A stretch of 64,000 nucleotides of DNA from an uncultured Fidelibacterota bacterium (GTDB taxonomy: Bacteria; Fidelibacterota; UBA8477; JABMPR01): contig CALBFA010000074.1 in assembly GCA_937888365.1 (NCBI GenBank), positions 1 to 64,000 on the forward strand. The letters run 5' to 3'. Below, piece after piece: positions 34,770 through 44,925 of this stretch. Position 1 is the first letter of the stretch. Each line of letters begins with the position of its first letter. Made by a program: the position numbers and the translations under genes. Below the pieces are notes generated by a model. The model made no database searches and was not told the DNA's origin. It saw nothing but the letters and a program-made list of their open reading frames with translations.

Positions 34770-36515
34770 CTATTTAAAGACTCCAAACTGGTTGGCTGGT
34801 AGTGTCAAGGTTTCATCATCGCTTGCTTCAAATCCGCCACCTAAAATCTTATTATAGCCTTTTGCTTTAAAACTAAACGCATTGTTCGAGAAATTAAACA
34901 TCCAGATTTGCTCGCCACGTTTGAGTCCCAAAATTTCTTTCGTATTATCTTCTAAAAAGATTTCAACCTCCTCGTGGATAACATCCCTTCGAAGTTGTAA
35001 AATTTTTGCCATTTCATTTTCGAGTTGGGGCTCTTTGTCCCAAATGACGATGTCTTTTTCAAATAAACTTGGTTTATGTGCATCGCCACGCTCTTGACCT
35101 GCATAGATCAGTGGATTACCAGGCAGCATTGCAGCCAAAGCCCAAGCTGTTAAATTTAAATTGGAATCATTGAAATTGTGCCGAGAACGTTCTTTATCAT
35201 GATTCTCTGTAAAGCGCATCCTCAAACTGTTTTTGGGATACATAAATTTTTCATTATCAATACTTTTTTTAATTTCATAAACCAAGGCGTTGTTAGAGGT
35301 GATTTCCATGAGAACTTCCCAGATATTCCAAGAATAAGTCATATCGTGACCACTGAGATGTAAGTCTGGTTTTGCACCTTCGGCGAGGAAAAAGATGTCG
35401 GATTTAATTTTCTGACATTCTGCTTTCGCCTCAGACCAAAACGTATTGGGCACTAATTCTGCAACATCAAATCGGAAGCCGTCAATATCGGTCTCCTGCA
35501 CCCACCATCGTAACATTGTTTTCATGTACGACTGCAACTCGGGGACATCGTAGTTAAAATCTGCAACGTCGCTCCAGTCATCATTCGGTGAAACTACATT
35601 TCCATCCGCGTCTTGACTGTACCAATCTTTATGGTCAACGATGAGTTGATTATCCCAAGCACTGTGATTCATTACAAAATCCAAAATAAGTTTCATATCC
35701 AGTGAATGTGCCGTTTGAACCAGCGATTTAAAGTCATCTAAATTGCCTAAATCGGGACTTATGCCGTAATAATCCTTTACAGAATAGGGACTACCTTTGG
35801 AACCTTTACGATGTATTTCACCGATGGGATGAATAGGTATGAGCCATAAAATATCGATTCCGAGCGCTTTAATCCGAGGCAAGTCGGCTTCCAATGCTTT
35901 GAATGTGCCTTCTTTTGTGTGCTGCCGAACGAAAATTTCGTAAAGTGTGGCATCTTGAATCCATTCTGCGGAAGCAGGCATAATTTCGTAACTTGCAGGT
36001 GTACGCACGAGATCCTCCTCAAAAATAAATGGAACCAACGCTACCGATTGATTGATGCCTCCGGGACCACCTGAATCATCAATGCGAACTGTCAAGGTAT
36101 GGAGGCTATCGATATAAACACGATTGGAAATATCAATAAAGAATTTTTGGCCATATCCAATATGTTCGCCAACGCGACGACCATCCAGCCATACAACGGC
36201 GTTGTCATCAACACTTTCGAAAACCACGGCAAGTTTATAACCAGCAGCCATGGGTCCAATTTGAAATGTTCTCGAGTACCATCCAAAGCCATCGTAGGAG
36301 CCATCTGGCCAAAACCCTGGAACGGCTTGATCTATCCAATCGGATCGATCGAGTTCTGGCAAATGATATCGCTTAAGTGCACCTTCGTCATTGGCGTCAT
36401 ATATAAACTTCCAATTTCCATCCAATGAAAGTGGTTTGTCCATGAGTTTTTGGCAATTGGAAAGCATGAGAAATGCAAGAATCATGAGTACGATTAATTT
36501 CAGGTGTTTATACAT
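34770..36515 (-). CDS. GH13 amylase lipoprotein with N-terminal sugar-binding-like domain
   Basis: 581 residues; the lipoprotein signal ends LMLSNC. Residues 30-165 form a jelly-roll like the sugar-binding domain of GH2 enzymes (LDGNWKFIYD, GFGWYSRTFQIG, VVWLDGRRVGEH). The GH13 barrel (about 180-500) has LILDFVMNHSAWDN, the nucleophile Asp in DGFRFDVAE, the acid/base Glu in FFLAEGAKP and the third Asp in FTENHDKER. It probably hydrolyses maltodextrins on the cell envelope. GGGAG precedes the ATG. It follows malG by 31 bp and is likely the third gene of the malEF-malG operon. Confidence 0.92.
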   Translation of the reverse strand: MYKHLKLIVLMILAFLMLSNCQKLMDKPLSLDGNWKFIYDANDEGALKRYHLPELDRSDWIDQAVPGFWPDGSYDGFGWYSRTFQIGPMAAGYKLAVVFESVDDNAVVWLDGRRVGEHIGYGQKFFIDISNRVYIDSLHTLTVRIDDSGGPGGINQSVALVPFIFEEDLVRTPASYEIMPASAEWIQDATLYEIFVRQHTKEGTFKALEADLPRIKALGIDILWLIPIHPIGEIHRKGSKGSPYSVKDYYGISPDLGNLDDFKSLVQTAHSLDMKLILDFVMNHSAWDNQLIVDHKDWYSQDADGNVVSPNDDWSDVADFNYDVPELQSYMKTMLRWWVQETDIDGFRFDVAELVPNTFWSEAKAECQKIKSDIFFLAEGAKPDLHLSGHDMTYSWNIWEVLMEITSNNALVYEIKKSIDNEKFMYPKNSLRMRFTENHDKERSRHNFNDSNLNLTAWALAAMLPGNPLIYAGQERGDAHKPSLFEKDIVIWDKEPQLENEMAKILQLRRDVIHEEVEIFLEDNTKEILGLKRGEQIWMFNFSNNAFSFKAKGYNKILGGGFEASDDETLTLPANQFGVFK

Positions 36516-36546
36516 TTTTTCTCCCAGAAGATTTCGTAATTATTCA

Positions 36547-37380
36547 TTAGCCTTTTACTGAACCCAAGGTCAGCCCACCGATAAGATAGCGTGTCAAAAA
36601 TAAAAACAAGGTGACTGCAGGTATAGAGACAATGATGGCACCAGCTGCGTAGAGTCCCCATTCTGTATTCATGTTGGCTTGGAAAGTTTTGAGTCCCACG
36701 GGAAGCGTAAAGAGTTCGTCATACCATAGAATTTGTGCGGCGACGATATACTCCGTCCATGCAGCCATAAATGAAAATAGTGCTGTAATAACCAAAGCTG
36801 GCGACGCCAAAGGCAGTATAATTTTATAAAAGGCTTCGAATCGTGATGCTCCATCAATGCGGGCTGCCTCTTCAAGAGAGTATGGAATGGTGTCGTAGTA
36901 ACCCTTCATCTGCCACACACAAAAGGGCAATGCGGTTGATGAATAAATTATAATAAGTCCCAGATAGGTATTTACGAGATGCAATTTCGACAACATGATA
37001 AACAATGGTAGCAGAAGCATTGTTGCGGGAAACATTTGCGTCACTAATAAACTCAGTAAACTGGCTTCGCGACCGGGGAATTTAAATCTAGAAAGTGCAT
37101 AGCCCGATGTTGATGCAAGGACAACACCTGTAATTACAACGACAATCGTTACAAAAATTGAATTCCCCGCCCATCTTAAAAATTGATGTTCCGTAAAGAG
37201 CTTAATGTAGTTATCAAAATTCCAATCTGATGGAATTATTGCGAGAGATTCGTTTAAAAGATTATCGCCAGGCCTTATTGAAATTGTGATAACCCTTAGA
37301 ATTGGATAAAGAGACCATGCAACGAAAAGTAGCAAAATCGAATATATTAAGATGAGCTTAAGGGGCTTATCTTTGTTCAT
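36547..37380 (-). CDS. malG: Maltose/maltodextrin ABC permease MalG-like
   Basis: 277 residues with six membrane helices. The EAA loop that docks the ATPase reads EEAARIDGASRFEAFYKIILPLASP (given in two runs: EEAARIDGASRFEAF, YKIILPLASP). It ends GGLTLGSVKG, and this GS-x-KG C terminus matches MalG proteins, whose tail reaches into the MalK nucleotide site. The start is 2 bp after the malEF stop. The ATPase subunit is not in the window and must come from elsewhere. Confidence 0.93.
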   Translation of the reverse strand: MNKDKPLKLILIYSILLLFVAWSLYPILRVITISIRPGDNLLNESLAIIPSDWNFDNYIKLFTEHQFLRWAGNSIFVTIVVVITGVVLASTSGYALSRFKFPGREASLLSLLVTQMFPATMLLLPLFIMLSKLHLVNTYLGLIIIYSSTALPFCVWQMKGYYDTIPYSLEEAARIDGASRFEAFYKIILPLASPALVITALFSFMAAWTEYIVAAQILWYDELFTLPVGLKTFQANMNTEWGLYAAGAIIVSIPAVTLFLFLTRYLIGGLTLGSVKG

Positions 37381-37382
37381 AA

Positions 37383-39662
37383 TTATGCTCCTTCCGTAAT
37401 TTTTTGTTTCTTCATAAAATAGACCGAGAATAGGACCAGCATCATAAAAATAACAAAGCTAAACGCTGCGGCATAACCATATCGATACAAATTGAATGCT
37501 GCCTGATAGACAAAACTGACAAGAATATGCGTTTGATCGCCAGGTTGACCTCCGTTTGAAACAAGCCAAACAATATTGATATTATTAAACGTCCATACAA
37601 TTCCTAAGGTAATGGCGGGAATCATCACAGGCCTCAGCAAGGGCAAAGTTATTTTCTTAAACTGTTGCCATGCGCTTGCGCCATCAATAGAAGCAGCTTC
37701 GTATAGTTCTTTTGGGATAGATTGCAATCCACCTAACGCAATAATCATCATAAAAGGAATCCCCAGCCAAATATTTGTAATAATAGCAGCAGCGAAAGCG
37801 TTAAATGGGTCTGTTAACCAAGCCGTTGGTTCTATACTAAACAATGTTTTGAGGATGACATTTATAGCGCCATAATCAGAATTAAACATTCCTCTCCAGG
37901 TAAGTGCTGTGATGTAACTTGGAACGGCCCATGGAAGAACAAGCAAAACGCGAATGATGCCTTTGCCCGGTAAAGGACGATTGAGTAAAATTGCTAGAAA
38001 AACACCGATAGATACATGAAATGCTACGTTAATACCTGTCCATAAGATTGTTTTAATGAAATAAGTATAAAAATTGGGATCGGTGAATACCTTGCCATAC
38101 TGCGAGAATCCGATAATTTTCCATGTTTTAATTGTCGTTAAACCCATGTTCGAAAGCGAGATGAGTAAATTGTAGAAGAATGGATAAACGACGACACCAA
38201 ACATTATGATGGCTGCTGGCGCAACCAACCAAACCGCAAATCGAGCGTCTTTCGTTCCCTGCAAATGTGAATTTTTCAGAAGTGGGAGGATAAAGCCTGT
38301 AAACAGTTTGTACATCGCCCAAAAGGCCAAAAGTATGCCTCCAAAATAAACGAAATAGACTGAAATCGGCGTTTCGTCACCATAAGCATCACCTTCGTAA
38401 AGTTCTGCAATTTTTTCGACGGCTAATTTTTGTTGATAAGCAGCACCTTCTTCCGGCGTCATACTGCCACCTAAAACATTTTGATAGGCTGGTCGTAAGG
38501 CGTCCCATATGGCGCGCATCTCAGGTGTAATTGGCATAGCAATACCATGCTCAACTTGGTGAATCGATGTTGCGATAATCGGATCGGCTAAAATTTCTGG
38601 ATTATTTCTCACTGAATAACGCGTTGAAATCGTCGCCAATTCCTTTGAGTAACGTAATTGTGCATCATAGCTCACAAGAAACCGGAGCAGTTTTTTTGTC
38701 TCTTCTAAAACACGACCTTTTGCAGCGGGATTGATGAAATAACCTTTTCCTGACGTCATTGGTTTAGGATATAAGCCCGTCGCATCATTTATGGGTAAAA
38801 TGGAAAGTCCAAAGTCAACATCAGGAGATTCCATATATTTTTTCCAAGCCCAAGAACCGTTGATAAGCATCCCTGCTTTACCCGAATTAAATTTAGAATC
38901 AGCAATGTCGTAGTCGCACTCACCTGGGATAATTTTATAGCTGTCACGCATATCAACAATGAGTTGGTAAGCGCTTATTGCTGCATCATTGTCGAGTGTT
39001 GGTCGCTGATGGGCGTCCATAATCTCACCACCGAATGATGTATAAAATGGAATAACAAAAAATGGTTCGGTATAATTCCAGACGAGACCATATTGATCCA
39101 TGATGCCGTCGTTATCAAAATCTTTCGTGAGGATTTGACCGTATTCAATGAGCTCAGACATGGTTTGAGGCGCGTGATCTAAACCCGCTTCTTTAAAGAG
39201 GCGTTTATTCCATACAAGGGCTAGGTGATTGCCTAATTCATCACCGATTTGGTAAAGCGAATCTTGGTAATTAATGAGACTATTGGGGTCAAAATCGGCC
39301 ATCTCTTCTTTTGAAAAGACATCATCTAAAGGTCGTACTATTCCCATCTCCACAAGGGAACCTGTAAAATCACTGGGGCCATAAAGAAGCTCTGGTCCAC
39401 CTCCCGTAAAAGCTGCCGACGCCATATAACCCATGCGTAATTCTTCGTTTTCCTTGTACAAAACAGAGACTTTGATATGTGGATTTTGGGCATGATATTC
39501 TTCGAGTAATTCGTCTAAAATAGCGCGAGATGGGGCGGGACGTTGGTGCCATAGATGGAGTTCTAGCACATCACTTTGTGCGAAGGTGAGAGAGAATGAG
39601 AATATTAGTAAAAGCATAAATAAGTACGTAAATTTCTTGTTTAGAGTTTTTTTCAATATCAT
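37383..39662 (-). CDS. malEF: MalE-MalF fusion: maltodextrin-binding protein joined to permease
   Basis: 759 residues. A signal sequence (YLFMLLLIFSFSLTFA) is followed by a complete type 1 solute-binding domain, about 30-415 (LELHLWHQRPAPSR, AFTGGGPELLYGPSDF, FNSGKAGMLINGSWAW, SGKGYFINPAAKG). A membrane helix at about 430 and then a full MalF-type permease complete the chain; the EAA loop reads YEAASIDGASAWQQFKKI. There is no large P2 loop as in E. coli MalF. The binding domain would thus be tethered to the outer face of the inner membrane. It heads the operon malEF-malG-GH13. I recall a similar fusion being described in Bdellovibrio. Confidence 0.92.
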   Translation of the reverse strand: MILKKTLNKKFTYLFMLLLIFSFSLTFAQSDVLELHLWHQRPAPSRAILDELLEEYHAQNPHIKVSVLYKENEELRMGYMASAAFTGGGPELLYGPSDFTGSLVEMGIVRPLDDVFSKEEMADFDPNSLINYQDSLYQIGDELGNHLALVWNKRLFKEAGLDHAPQTMSELIEYGQILTKDFDNDGIMDQYGLVWNYTEPFFVIPFYTSFGGEIMDAHQRPTLDNDAAISAYQLIVDMRDSYKIIPGECDYDIADSKFNSGKAGMLINGSWAWKKYMESPDVDFGLSILPINDATGLYPKPMTSGKGYFINPAAKGRVLEETKKLLRFLVSYDAQLRYSKELATISTRYSVRNNPEILADPIIATSIHQVEHGIAMPITPEMRAIWDALRPAYQNVLGGSMTPEEGAAYQQKLAVEKIAELYEGDAYGDETPISVYFVYFGGILLAFWAMYKLFTGFILPLLKNSHLQGTKDARFAVWLVAPAAIIMFGVVVYPFFYNLLISLSNMGLTTIKTWKIIGFSQYGKVFTDPNFYTYFIKTILWTGINVAFHVSIGVFLAILLNRPLPGKGIIRVLLVLPWAVPSYITALTWRGMFNSDYGAINVILKTLFSIEPTAWLTDPFNAFAAAIITNIWLGIPFMMIIALGGLQSIPKELYEAASIDGASAWQQFKKITLPLLRPVMIPAITLGIVWTFNNINIVWLVSNGGQPGDQTHILVSFVYQAAFNLYRYGYAAAFSFVIFMMLVLFSVYFMKKQKITEGA

Positions 39663-39915
39663 TCGCTTCTCTTTCTTAAATTACTAATGAGCAATGACTA
39701 ATTACTTAGTTTCTTTTTCATAGTAATTTGAATTTTTGTAATAATTTTGATGATTTCATCTAGCTTTTCAAATAGGCTATTTTTTATAAAGGTATCAATA
39801 TAAAAGGATTGGAAATCGTTTTTCTCTTGGTGCCGTGTCATTTGTAATTTGTAATTCGTCATTACACAAAAACCTTCATCAAATCCGAGGCAACTAATTT
39901 TAGCATCACCATTTA

Positions 39916-41160
39916 TTACTTATCCACACTATTCGTAGACATAGGCCAAAAATAAATAAGCGCTTCATCAAGATGGGCCCGCCAAGCTCCCCAGCTATGT
40001 CCTTCGTGCCATACTTTCCATGTATAATCTGCATTGATGGCTTGTAAGCGCGTCAAAATATCAATTGATGCATTATAGATACTTTCTTCATAAGTTCCTG
40101 CATCGAGATAAAATTTCCCCGATAAATTTTGCGCTGAATTATAGACATCACGAATATTGCCTAGCCACACCGCAGGTGAAAACGCACCGCAATTACCAAA
40201 TACTTCAGGATATTGCTCTACAAATAACAAGCTCGTTAGTCCACCTAAGCTCACACCAATTATGGCTCTTCCTGCTGCGGTTGGTTGAGTTGAATATGTG
40301 CTATCGATAAACGGTACAAACTCGCTTGTGATCATCGTTAAGTAATTATAATCATAGGCATATTCTGTGTTGCGATTGATAGGGTCAATAAAGACGCCGA
40401 TAATAGGTTGAACCTTGTTTTCGTAAATAAGATTATCGAGGACATTTGCTGCGAATCCTAGTTGAATATATTCATTCCCATCTAAGAAATATGCAACAGG
40501 ATAAGTTTCACTTTCTGAATAATTAGGCGGCAAATAGACAGAATACGTGTGGGTCAAGCCCATTGTTTCATCTTGAAAATATGACGATGAAACAGTTCCT
40601 TGCGATTCTGTATTTACTTGGATTTCAGAAGGTTGCACATAGTCAAGCATGGCACATTCGGAGTTGGGACCGTAGCCCCCACTTACTTGATGTGTATTTC
40701 GAGGATCTAGAATCCAATTGTCGTCAATTACAAGTTTATAATCAAGTCGAGCATCATTTTCAAATGTTTGAGACGCAAAGAAAAAATTAGTCCCTCCAAC
40801 ATGACTCAACATTAAAGTAGGACTCCAACCATTAAAATCACCTGCAACTTTTGCGGTTTGTGCATTTTCGCTCGTATAAATAAACCACGCTTTTTCAATT
40901 TCTATTAATGGAAAATTATCATTTTCATGGCTTGTAAGAAATGAATCGACAAGTGCTTGCCGTGAATCAGGAGCGCCAGCCGCATATAGTCTGTTGATAA
41001 ACTCAGATATGGTTTCACCATTTTCTTTCAAGTTCACATCTATCACATCTGATTTATTCTCTTTTAAACTTAGTGAGGATAAATCGGAGATGACGAGGTT
41101 TTGACAAGAAATGAGAATGATTAAGAATATGAGTAATGGTATTTTTAGGATGATTTTCAT
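39916..41160 (-). CDS. Esterase lipoprotein with CBM48-like domain
   Basis: 414 residues; the lipoprotein signal ends IILISC. Residues of about 95-165 resemble the starch/glycogen-binding module of CBM48/AMPK type (AKVAGDFNGWSP, LDYKLVIDDNWILDP). The rest is an alpha/beta hydrolase of the enterochelin-esterase-like family: the nucleophile Ser in IGVSLGGLTS and the catalytic His in WHEGHSWGAWR. It may remove acyl groups from substituted polysaccharide or act on another ester; the substrate is not visible. It lies upstream of malEF with a 253-bp gap, in the same orientation. Confidence 0.85.
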   Translation of the reverse strand: MKIILKIPLLIFLIILISCQNLVISDLSSLSLKENKSDVIDVNLKENGETISEFINRLYAAGAPDSRQALVDSFLTSHENDNFPLIEIEKAWFIYTSENAQTAKVAGDFNGWSPTLMLSHVGGTNFFFASQTFENDARLDYKLVIDDNWILDPRNTHQVSGGYGPNSECAMLDYVQPSEIQVNTESQGTVSSSYFQDETMGLTHTYSVYLPPNYSESETYPVAYFLDGNEYIQLGFAANVLDNLIYENKVQPIIGVFIDPINRNTEYAYDYNYLTMITSEFVPFIDSTYSTQPTAAGRAIIGVSLGGLTSLLFVEQYPEVFGNCGAFSPAVWLGNIRDVYNSAQNLSGKFYLDAGTYEESIYNASIDILTRLQAINADYTWKVWHEGHSWGAWRAHLDEALIYFWPMSTNSVDK

Positions 41161-41354
41161 GGGATTAATTACTTGGTTTCGTTCTCATTGAAGTTGTTCT
41201 TCTAGTTTTTGGTATTAACGATTCCACCGAAACGTGGGCATCCTTCTTTGAAAATGGATGGGGAGATATTTATCTCTTTGCGCCACATCATTTGTAATGT
41301 TACTAAATTCCGTTAGAAATTGTCCAAAATATTGATTATGAGACAAACGAGATG

Positions 41355-41369
41355 CTTCGACAGGCTCAG
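41355..41369. repeat. REP-like motif CTTCGACAGGCTCAG
   Basis: A short motif that I know as a widespread intergenic repeat in many bacterial phyla. A reverse-orientation relative occurs at 57573-57590 (CCTGAGCTTGTCGAAGGG). Confidence 0.6.
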
Positions 41370-41440
41370 CATGACAGCTTTGCAATACATAGACAGTTTT
41401 GAATAGTGTAATTTGTAATAGTCATTTTCATTCGTCTTTT

Positions 41441-41480
41441 AAAAAAAAGGGGTGAGTGAAAAAGACACTCACCCCTTTTT
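41441..41480 (-). terminator. Intrinsic terminator after the 41501 gene
   Basis: A perfect 15-bp stem (41444-41458 with 41466-41480), a 7-nt loop and an eight-T tract on the minus strand. It lies 20 bp past the stop codon and separates the receptor operon from the esterase gene. Confidence 0.9.
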
Positions 41481-41500
41481 AACAACTTAGATTCTCCGAA

Positions 41501-44500
41501 TTATTTCAGGAGCATCATTTTCTTAGTTGCTGAATAATTTCCAGCAGTAAGTGTATAGAAATACAATCCACTAGGAACGACTTGGCCATTGGCTGAAGTA
41601 CTATTCCATGACATTGTATGTGAACCTGCGTTCATTTGACCTGCATTAACGGCAAAGATTTCTTGACCAAGTACATTGAAAATAGTCAATTTAACATTTG
41701 CTGTCATTGGTAGCATAAAGTCAATATTTGTAACAGGGTTAAATGGGTTTGGATAGTTTTGAGATACAGCAAATTCTTCAGGTACAACTGGAGCATCTGT
41801 AGAAAGAGGAATCCCTAAATCATAATCCCATAGGTAATAGAAGTTAGGATTAATTGAACCCCATGATGAAGCAACTGTATAAGTAGCTTCTGCATCATTT
41901 AGGTTTTCAATATGATTTAATCCATAACCACTTTCGTTGTCGCCACCACCAATACCGAATTTAAACTCTTGGCCGATTGCTGCGTTTGCAGAATCAGGAC
42001 CATAAGTAAATTGTACAGCATAGATAGAGTCATCAGCAAAAAGGTCGCCATGAGTACCATCATCCAAAAGTTCTTTTTCCATTGTACCAGCTAACGTACC
42101 ACCCCAACCTGTCCAACCACCTGTAGCAGGACCATTCATAAAGACACCCAGTGTGTCAATTTGCTCAGTTGTTGTGATATTTAATCCGCCTTGAATATCT
42201 GCTAAGACGATATCGCTCGCAACATGATGATAAGCTGGACGTAAATCCAAAGTAAATGTTACAGTGACATCTTGAGAAACAGAATTTGTGTTACGGAATA
42301 AAGGCATACGAGATGCGTCAACATTACTATCTTGATCATCAAGAATGATTTGATTATCAGCTGTGATAACAACAAAACGACGCTCAGCTTCTGAAGCGAC
42401 GTTACCTTCATAATCAAAGTTAAAATAGATTTCGCGATATTCGCTTCCGTCTGTTCCGACTTTATAATATTGATAGTAAAGTGGTTGGTCAAAGGCGATA
42501 GTAATTGAGTCAACGGCAACGGCATAGATATTCCCAAAAAGTCCTTCTTTAACCATTGGAGCAGTATAAACAGCATCTGCGGTGCCAAAATAACCAGCAC
42601 GAACCATAACAGAGTCGCCAATTTCAAAACCGTTTGCAGCTATTGCATTCGATAAATCAGCTTTAAATGTTAGGTTTACGAGATCTGTACCACCAAAACC
42701 TTGTGGTGATAAGCCATCAAACCATGACCAATAAATAGTTGTGTCATTCCCAGTCGTTGCATTTGGAATATCAATATTAGTATTGTAAACCATATTGCCC
42801 CAATCTTCGCTTAAATCAGCGTCGGCGGAATGAACAACATATTTGAATTGAAGACCGGCAGTTGCGTATGAATATGGAACATGTATAGTTCCTGAGTAGA
42901 AATTGGAAGCATCATAAGTCGCTGAACCAGCGTTTGCATGAGGCAGTTCTTGAGAAAGAAGATAGGTAGTGCCCCAGCCTATTTCACCCGTATTTCCCCA
43001 ATCGCTCATGTTTGATCCACGAATACCAACAACCATTGACTCAGAATTAAAATCTTCCCATCCTTGCATATTAACACGAACATGGAAAGCAAAAGTTGAA
43101 TCATTTGTTGTATAAGGTGTATCATATTGATCAGCACCCGCTAAGAAACCATTCACAAATTGTAGATCAAGAGTCGTGTCAGTACCTTCAAAACCAGCCC
43201 AATCGATTGTGCGGTTTCCACCAGCTAAGTCACCTTCCCAGCCTGCGTGTTCATACTCAGCTCCACCAAAAATGGTATCGTATGAGCTTGTATAGAATTT
43301 ATACTGGATTGCACTTTCGTTCGAAAATACAGCTGAACCTTCCCAGTAGTCACCACCAACATTTGTTAGGATAACGGGAGAGTTTCCGTCCCATGTTAAT
43401 GGAGCATTACCGCCACGAACTTGAACAATACTATTGGCTGAAAGTGTATCAGGAACACCAGCGGTATTAACGCGGAAATGAACCGTAACATCTTGGATTG
43501 TAACAGGTTCTGCATCGCTATACCATACTGTTGGAATAACATTCTCGCCATCAATAACATCATAAGTACGATTTGCACCAAGACTTTCTGATGTATCCCA
43601 GTTATTATTGAGACGGTATTTATATTCAATTCCACCTGCTACGATATCAAAGACGCCTTCGTAGATTCCATCTGCATTTGCGTCCGTAAGCGTATCGCTT
43701 CCACCCCAACCATTAAATGAACCTGGAATATCTACATGATCCACTGCTGGATCAAAATTGCCAAGTGTCATTTGCCAGTTCATGTCGACTGAAAACGTTA
43801 CGGCATAAGCTGGGAATACATAAGGATGTGAACCAATACCACCGTAGAAGTTTTGATCAAAAACGAGCCATTCTGAATCATCTGCGCTTGTACCTGCAGA
43901 AGCAGCCCAGTTCGTGTTTCCACCCATGACAGATTCTTTACGAATCAAAGTATGGTTTGCCGTTGCTGTAGTAACACCAGCAACATCCCAACCTGAACCT
44001 GGGTCAACCATGTCGTAGGCACCGAATAAATCGATAACCGTCGTAAATGCACCATCAACATAGGCTAGACCACGTACATCATCACCATTAAATGATGCTG
44101 TAAACCAAGGGGCACCATAAGCAAGAGTATCGTCAGAGACATCTAAAATGTCTGCTACTGCGCCATCGTTACCAATAACAAATACATCACCAGCAGCTAA
44201 CATAGCGCCAACTGGAAAAGTATAAGCTTCACTCCAAGGGTTGCCGTTATAGTTCCCAAATACTTGAAAGTCAGCTAGATCAACTTCAGCGCCTGTTCCA
44301 TTATAAATTTCAAGAGCTTTATTGTTTGAACTACCTTCAATGTATTCTGAGAAATACACGTTTGGTACTACAAGGTTTTCTGTATAAACAACGTTGTCAA
44401 CTGTTACAACAGTTGGAACCACCGCATTGACACCAAAAATCTTGATATAACCTGCAGTATTTGCATCAGCGATACCAGAAAGTGTATAGTGAATAAAAGT

Positions 44501-44890
44501 AGCCGCTGTCGCGCCTGTATCGGGTGCGAGCAAAACAGATGGTGCCAAAGTACTTAAATCACGAACACTAAGCGTAAGGGGAAATTCTAATGTATCAGAC
44601 CATCCCGTTACTTTAATATCCATTGATAGAGTAAAACGTGTCCCAGCTGTGGCAGCCAATGGACGCAATACTCTTAGTTCTGCACCCGCATCACCAAAAA
44701 CTAATCCACCAGAACCTTCGACACCAGCAGTAGCGTCCCATGACTCAGTTGTCCAGTTATTGGTTTCGTCGTGATGACCCCAATTAGCGAGGTCCGAATT
44801 GTCCTCAAAAGTGAGGTTTAGATCATTCTGAGCAAAAGCCATTGAAAAGGCCATACTCATCACAATCAAACTTGTAAATAAGCGTTTCAT
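41501..44890 (-). CDS. Multi-module T9SS surface protein, probable starch binder
   Basis: 1129 residues from the ATG at 44890, which follows AAGGAGG; an in-frame ATG at 44926 would overlap the previous gene and has no such site. After the signal peptide come a beta-sandwich (LNLTFEDNSDLANWGH) and a lamin-tail-like domain (YFSEYIEGSSNNKALEIYNG). About five further beta-modules follow, each opening with V-T-x-x-F. One has the CBM48/AMPK-like signature (VDIPGSFNGWGG, YKYRLNNNWD). The type A sorting domain ends it (NYPNPFNPVTNIDF, PSGLYFYTL, KKMMLLK). No catalytic motif is seen, so by position and composition it is a SusE/F-like surface glycan binder; that role is inferred. Confidence 0.85.
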   Translation of the reverse strand: MKRLFTSLIVMSMAFSMAFAQNDLNLTFEDNSDLANWGHHDETNNWTTESWDATAGVEGSGGLVFGDAGAELRVLRPLAATAGTRFTLSMDIKVTGWSDTLEFPLTLSVRDLSTLAPSVLLAPDTGATAATFIHYTLSGIADANTAGYIKIFGVNAVVPTVVTVDNVVYTENLVVPNVYFSEYIEGSSNNKALEIYNGTGAEVDLADFQVFGNYNGNPWSEAYTFPVGAMLAAGDVFVIGNDGAVADILDVSDDTLAYGAPWFTASFNGDDVRGLAYVDGAFTTVIDLFGAYDMVDPGSGWDVAGVTTATANHTLIRKESVMGGNTNWAASAGTSADDSEWLVFDQNFYGGIGSHPYVFPAYAVTFSVDMNWQMTLGNFDPAVDHVDIPGSFNGWGGSDTLTDANADGIYEGVFDIVAGGIEYKYRLNNNWDTSESLGANRTYDVIDGENVIPTVWYSDAEPVTIQDVTVHFRVNTAGVPDTLSANSIVQVRGGNAPLTWDGNSPVILTNVGGDYWEGSAVFSNESAIQYKFYTSSYDTIFGGAEYEHAGWEGDLAGGNRTIDWAGFEGTDTTLDLQFVNGFLAGADQYDTPYTTNDSTFAFHVRVNMQGWEDFNSESMVVGIRGSNMSDWGNTGEIGWGTTYLLSQELPHANAGSATYDASNFYSGTIHVPYSYATAGLQFKYVVHSADADLSEDWGNMVYNTNIDIPNATTGNDTTIYWSWFDGLSPQGFGGTDLVNLTFKADLSNAIAANGFEIGDSVMVRAGYFGTADAVYTAPMVKEGLFGNIYAVAVDSITIAFDQPLYYQYYKVGTDGSEYREIYFNFDYEGNVASEAERRFVVITADNQIILDDQDSNVDASRMPLFRNTNSVSQDVTVTFTLDLRPAYHHVASDIVLADIQGGLNITTTEQIDTLGVFMNGPATGGWTGWGGTLAGTMEKELLDDGTHGDLFADDSIYAVQFTYGPDSANAAIGQEFKFGIGGGDNESGYGLNHIENLNDAEATYTVASSWGSINPNFYYLWDYDLGIPLSTDAPVVPEEFAVSQNYPNPFNPVTNIDFMLPMTANVKLTIFNVLGQEIFAVNAGQMNAGSHTMSWNSTSANGQVVPSGLYFYTLTAGNYSATKKMMLLK

Positions 44891-44925
44891 ACTTACCTCC
44901 TTTTTTTTGTTATGTTTATTTTTCA

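Larger units (their letters stand above)
41161..41500. other. Non-coding stretch with terminator and REP-like motif
   Basis: 340 bp between the esterase start and the end of the large T9SS gene. It contains a CTTCGACAGGCTCAG motif (41355-41369), a CATTTGTAAT phrase also seen near 39838 and 57251, and a strong terminator (41441-41480). No gene is seen. Confidence 0.6.
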
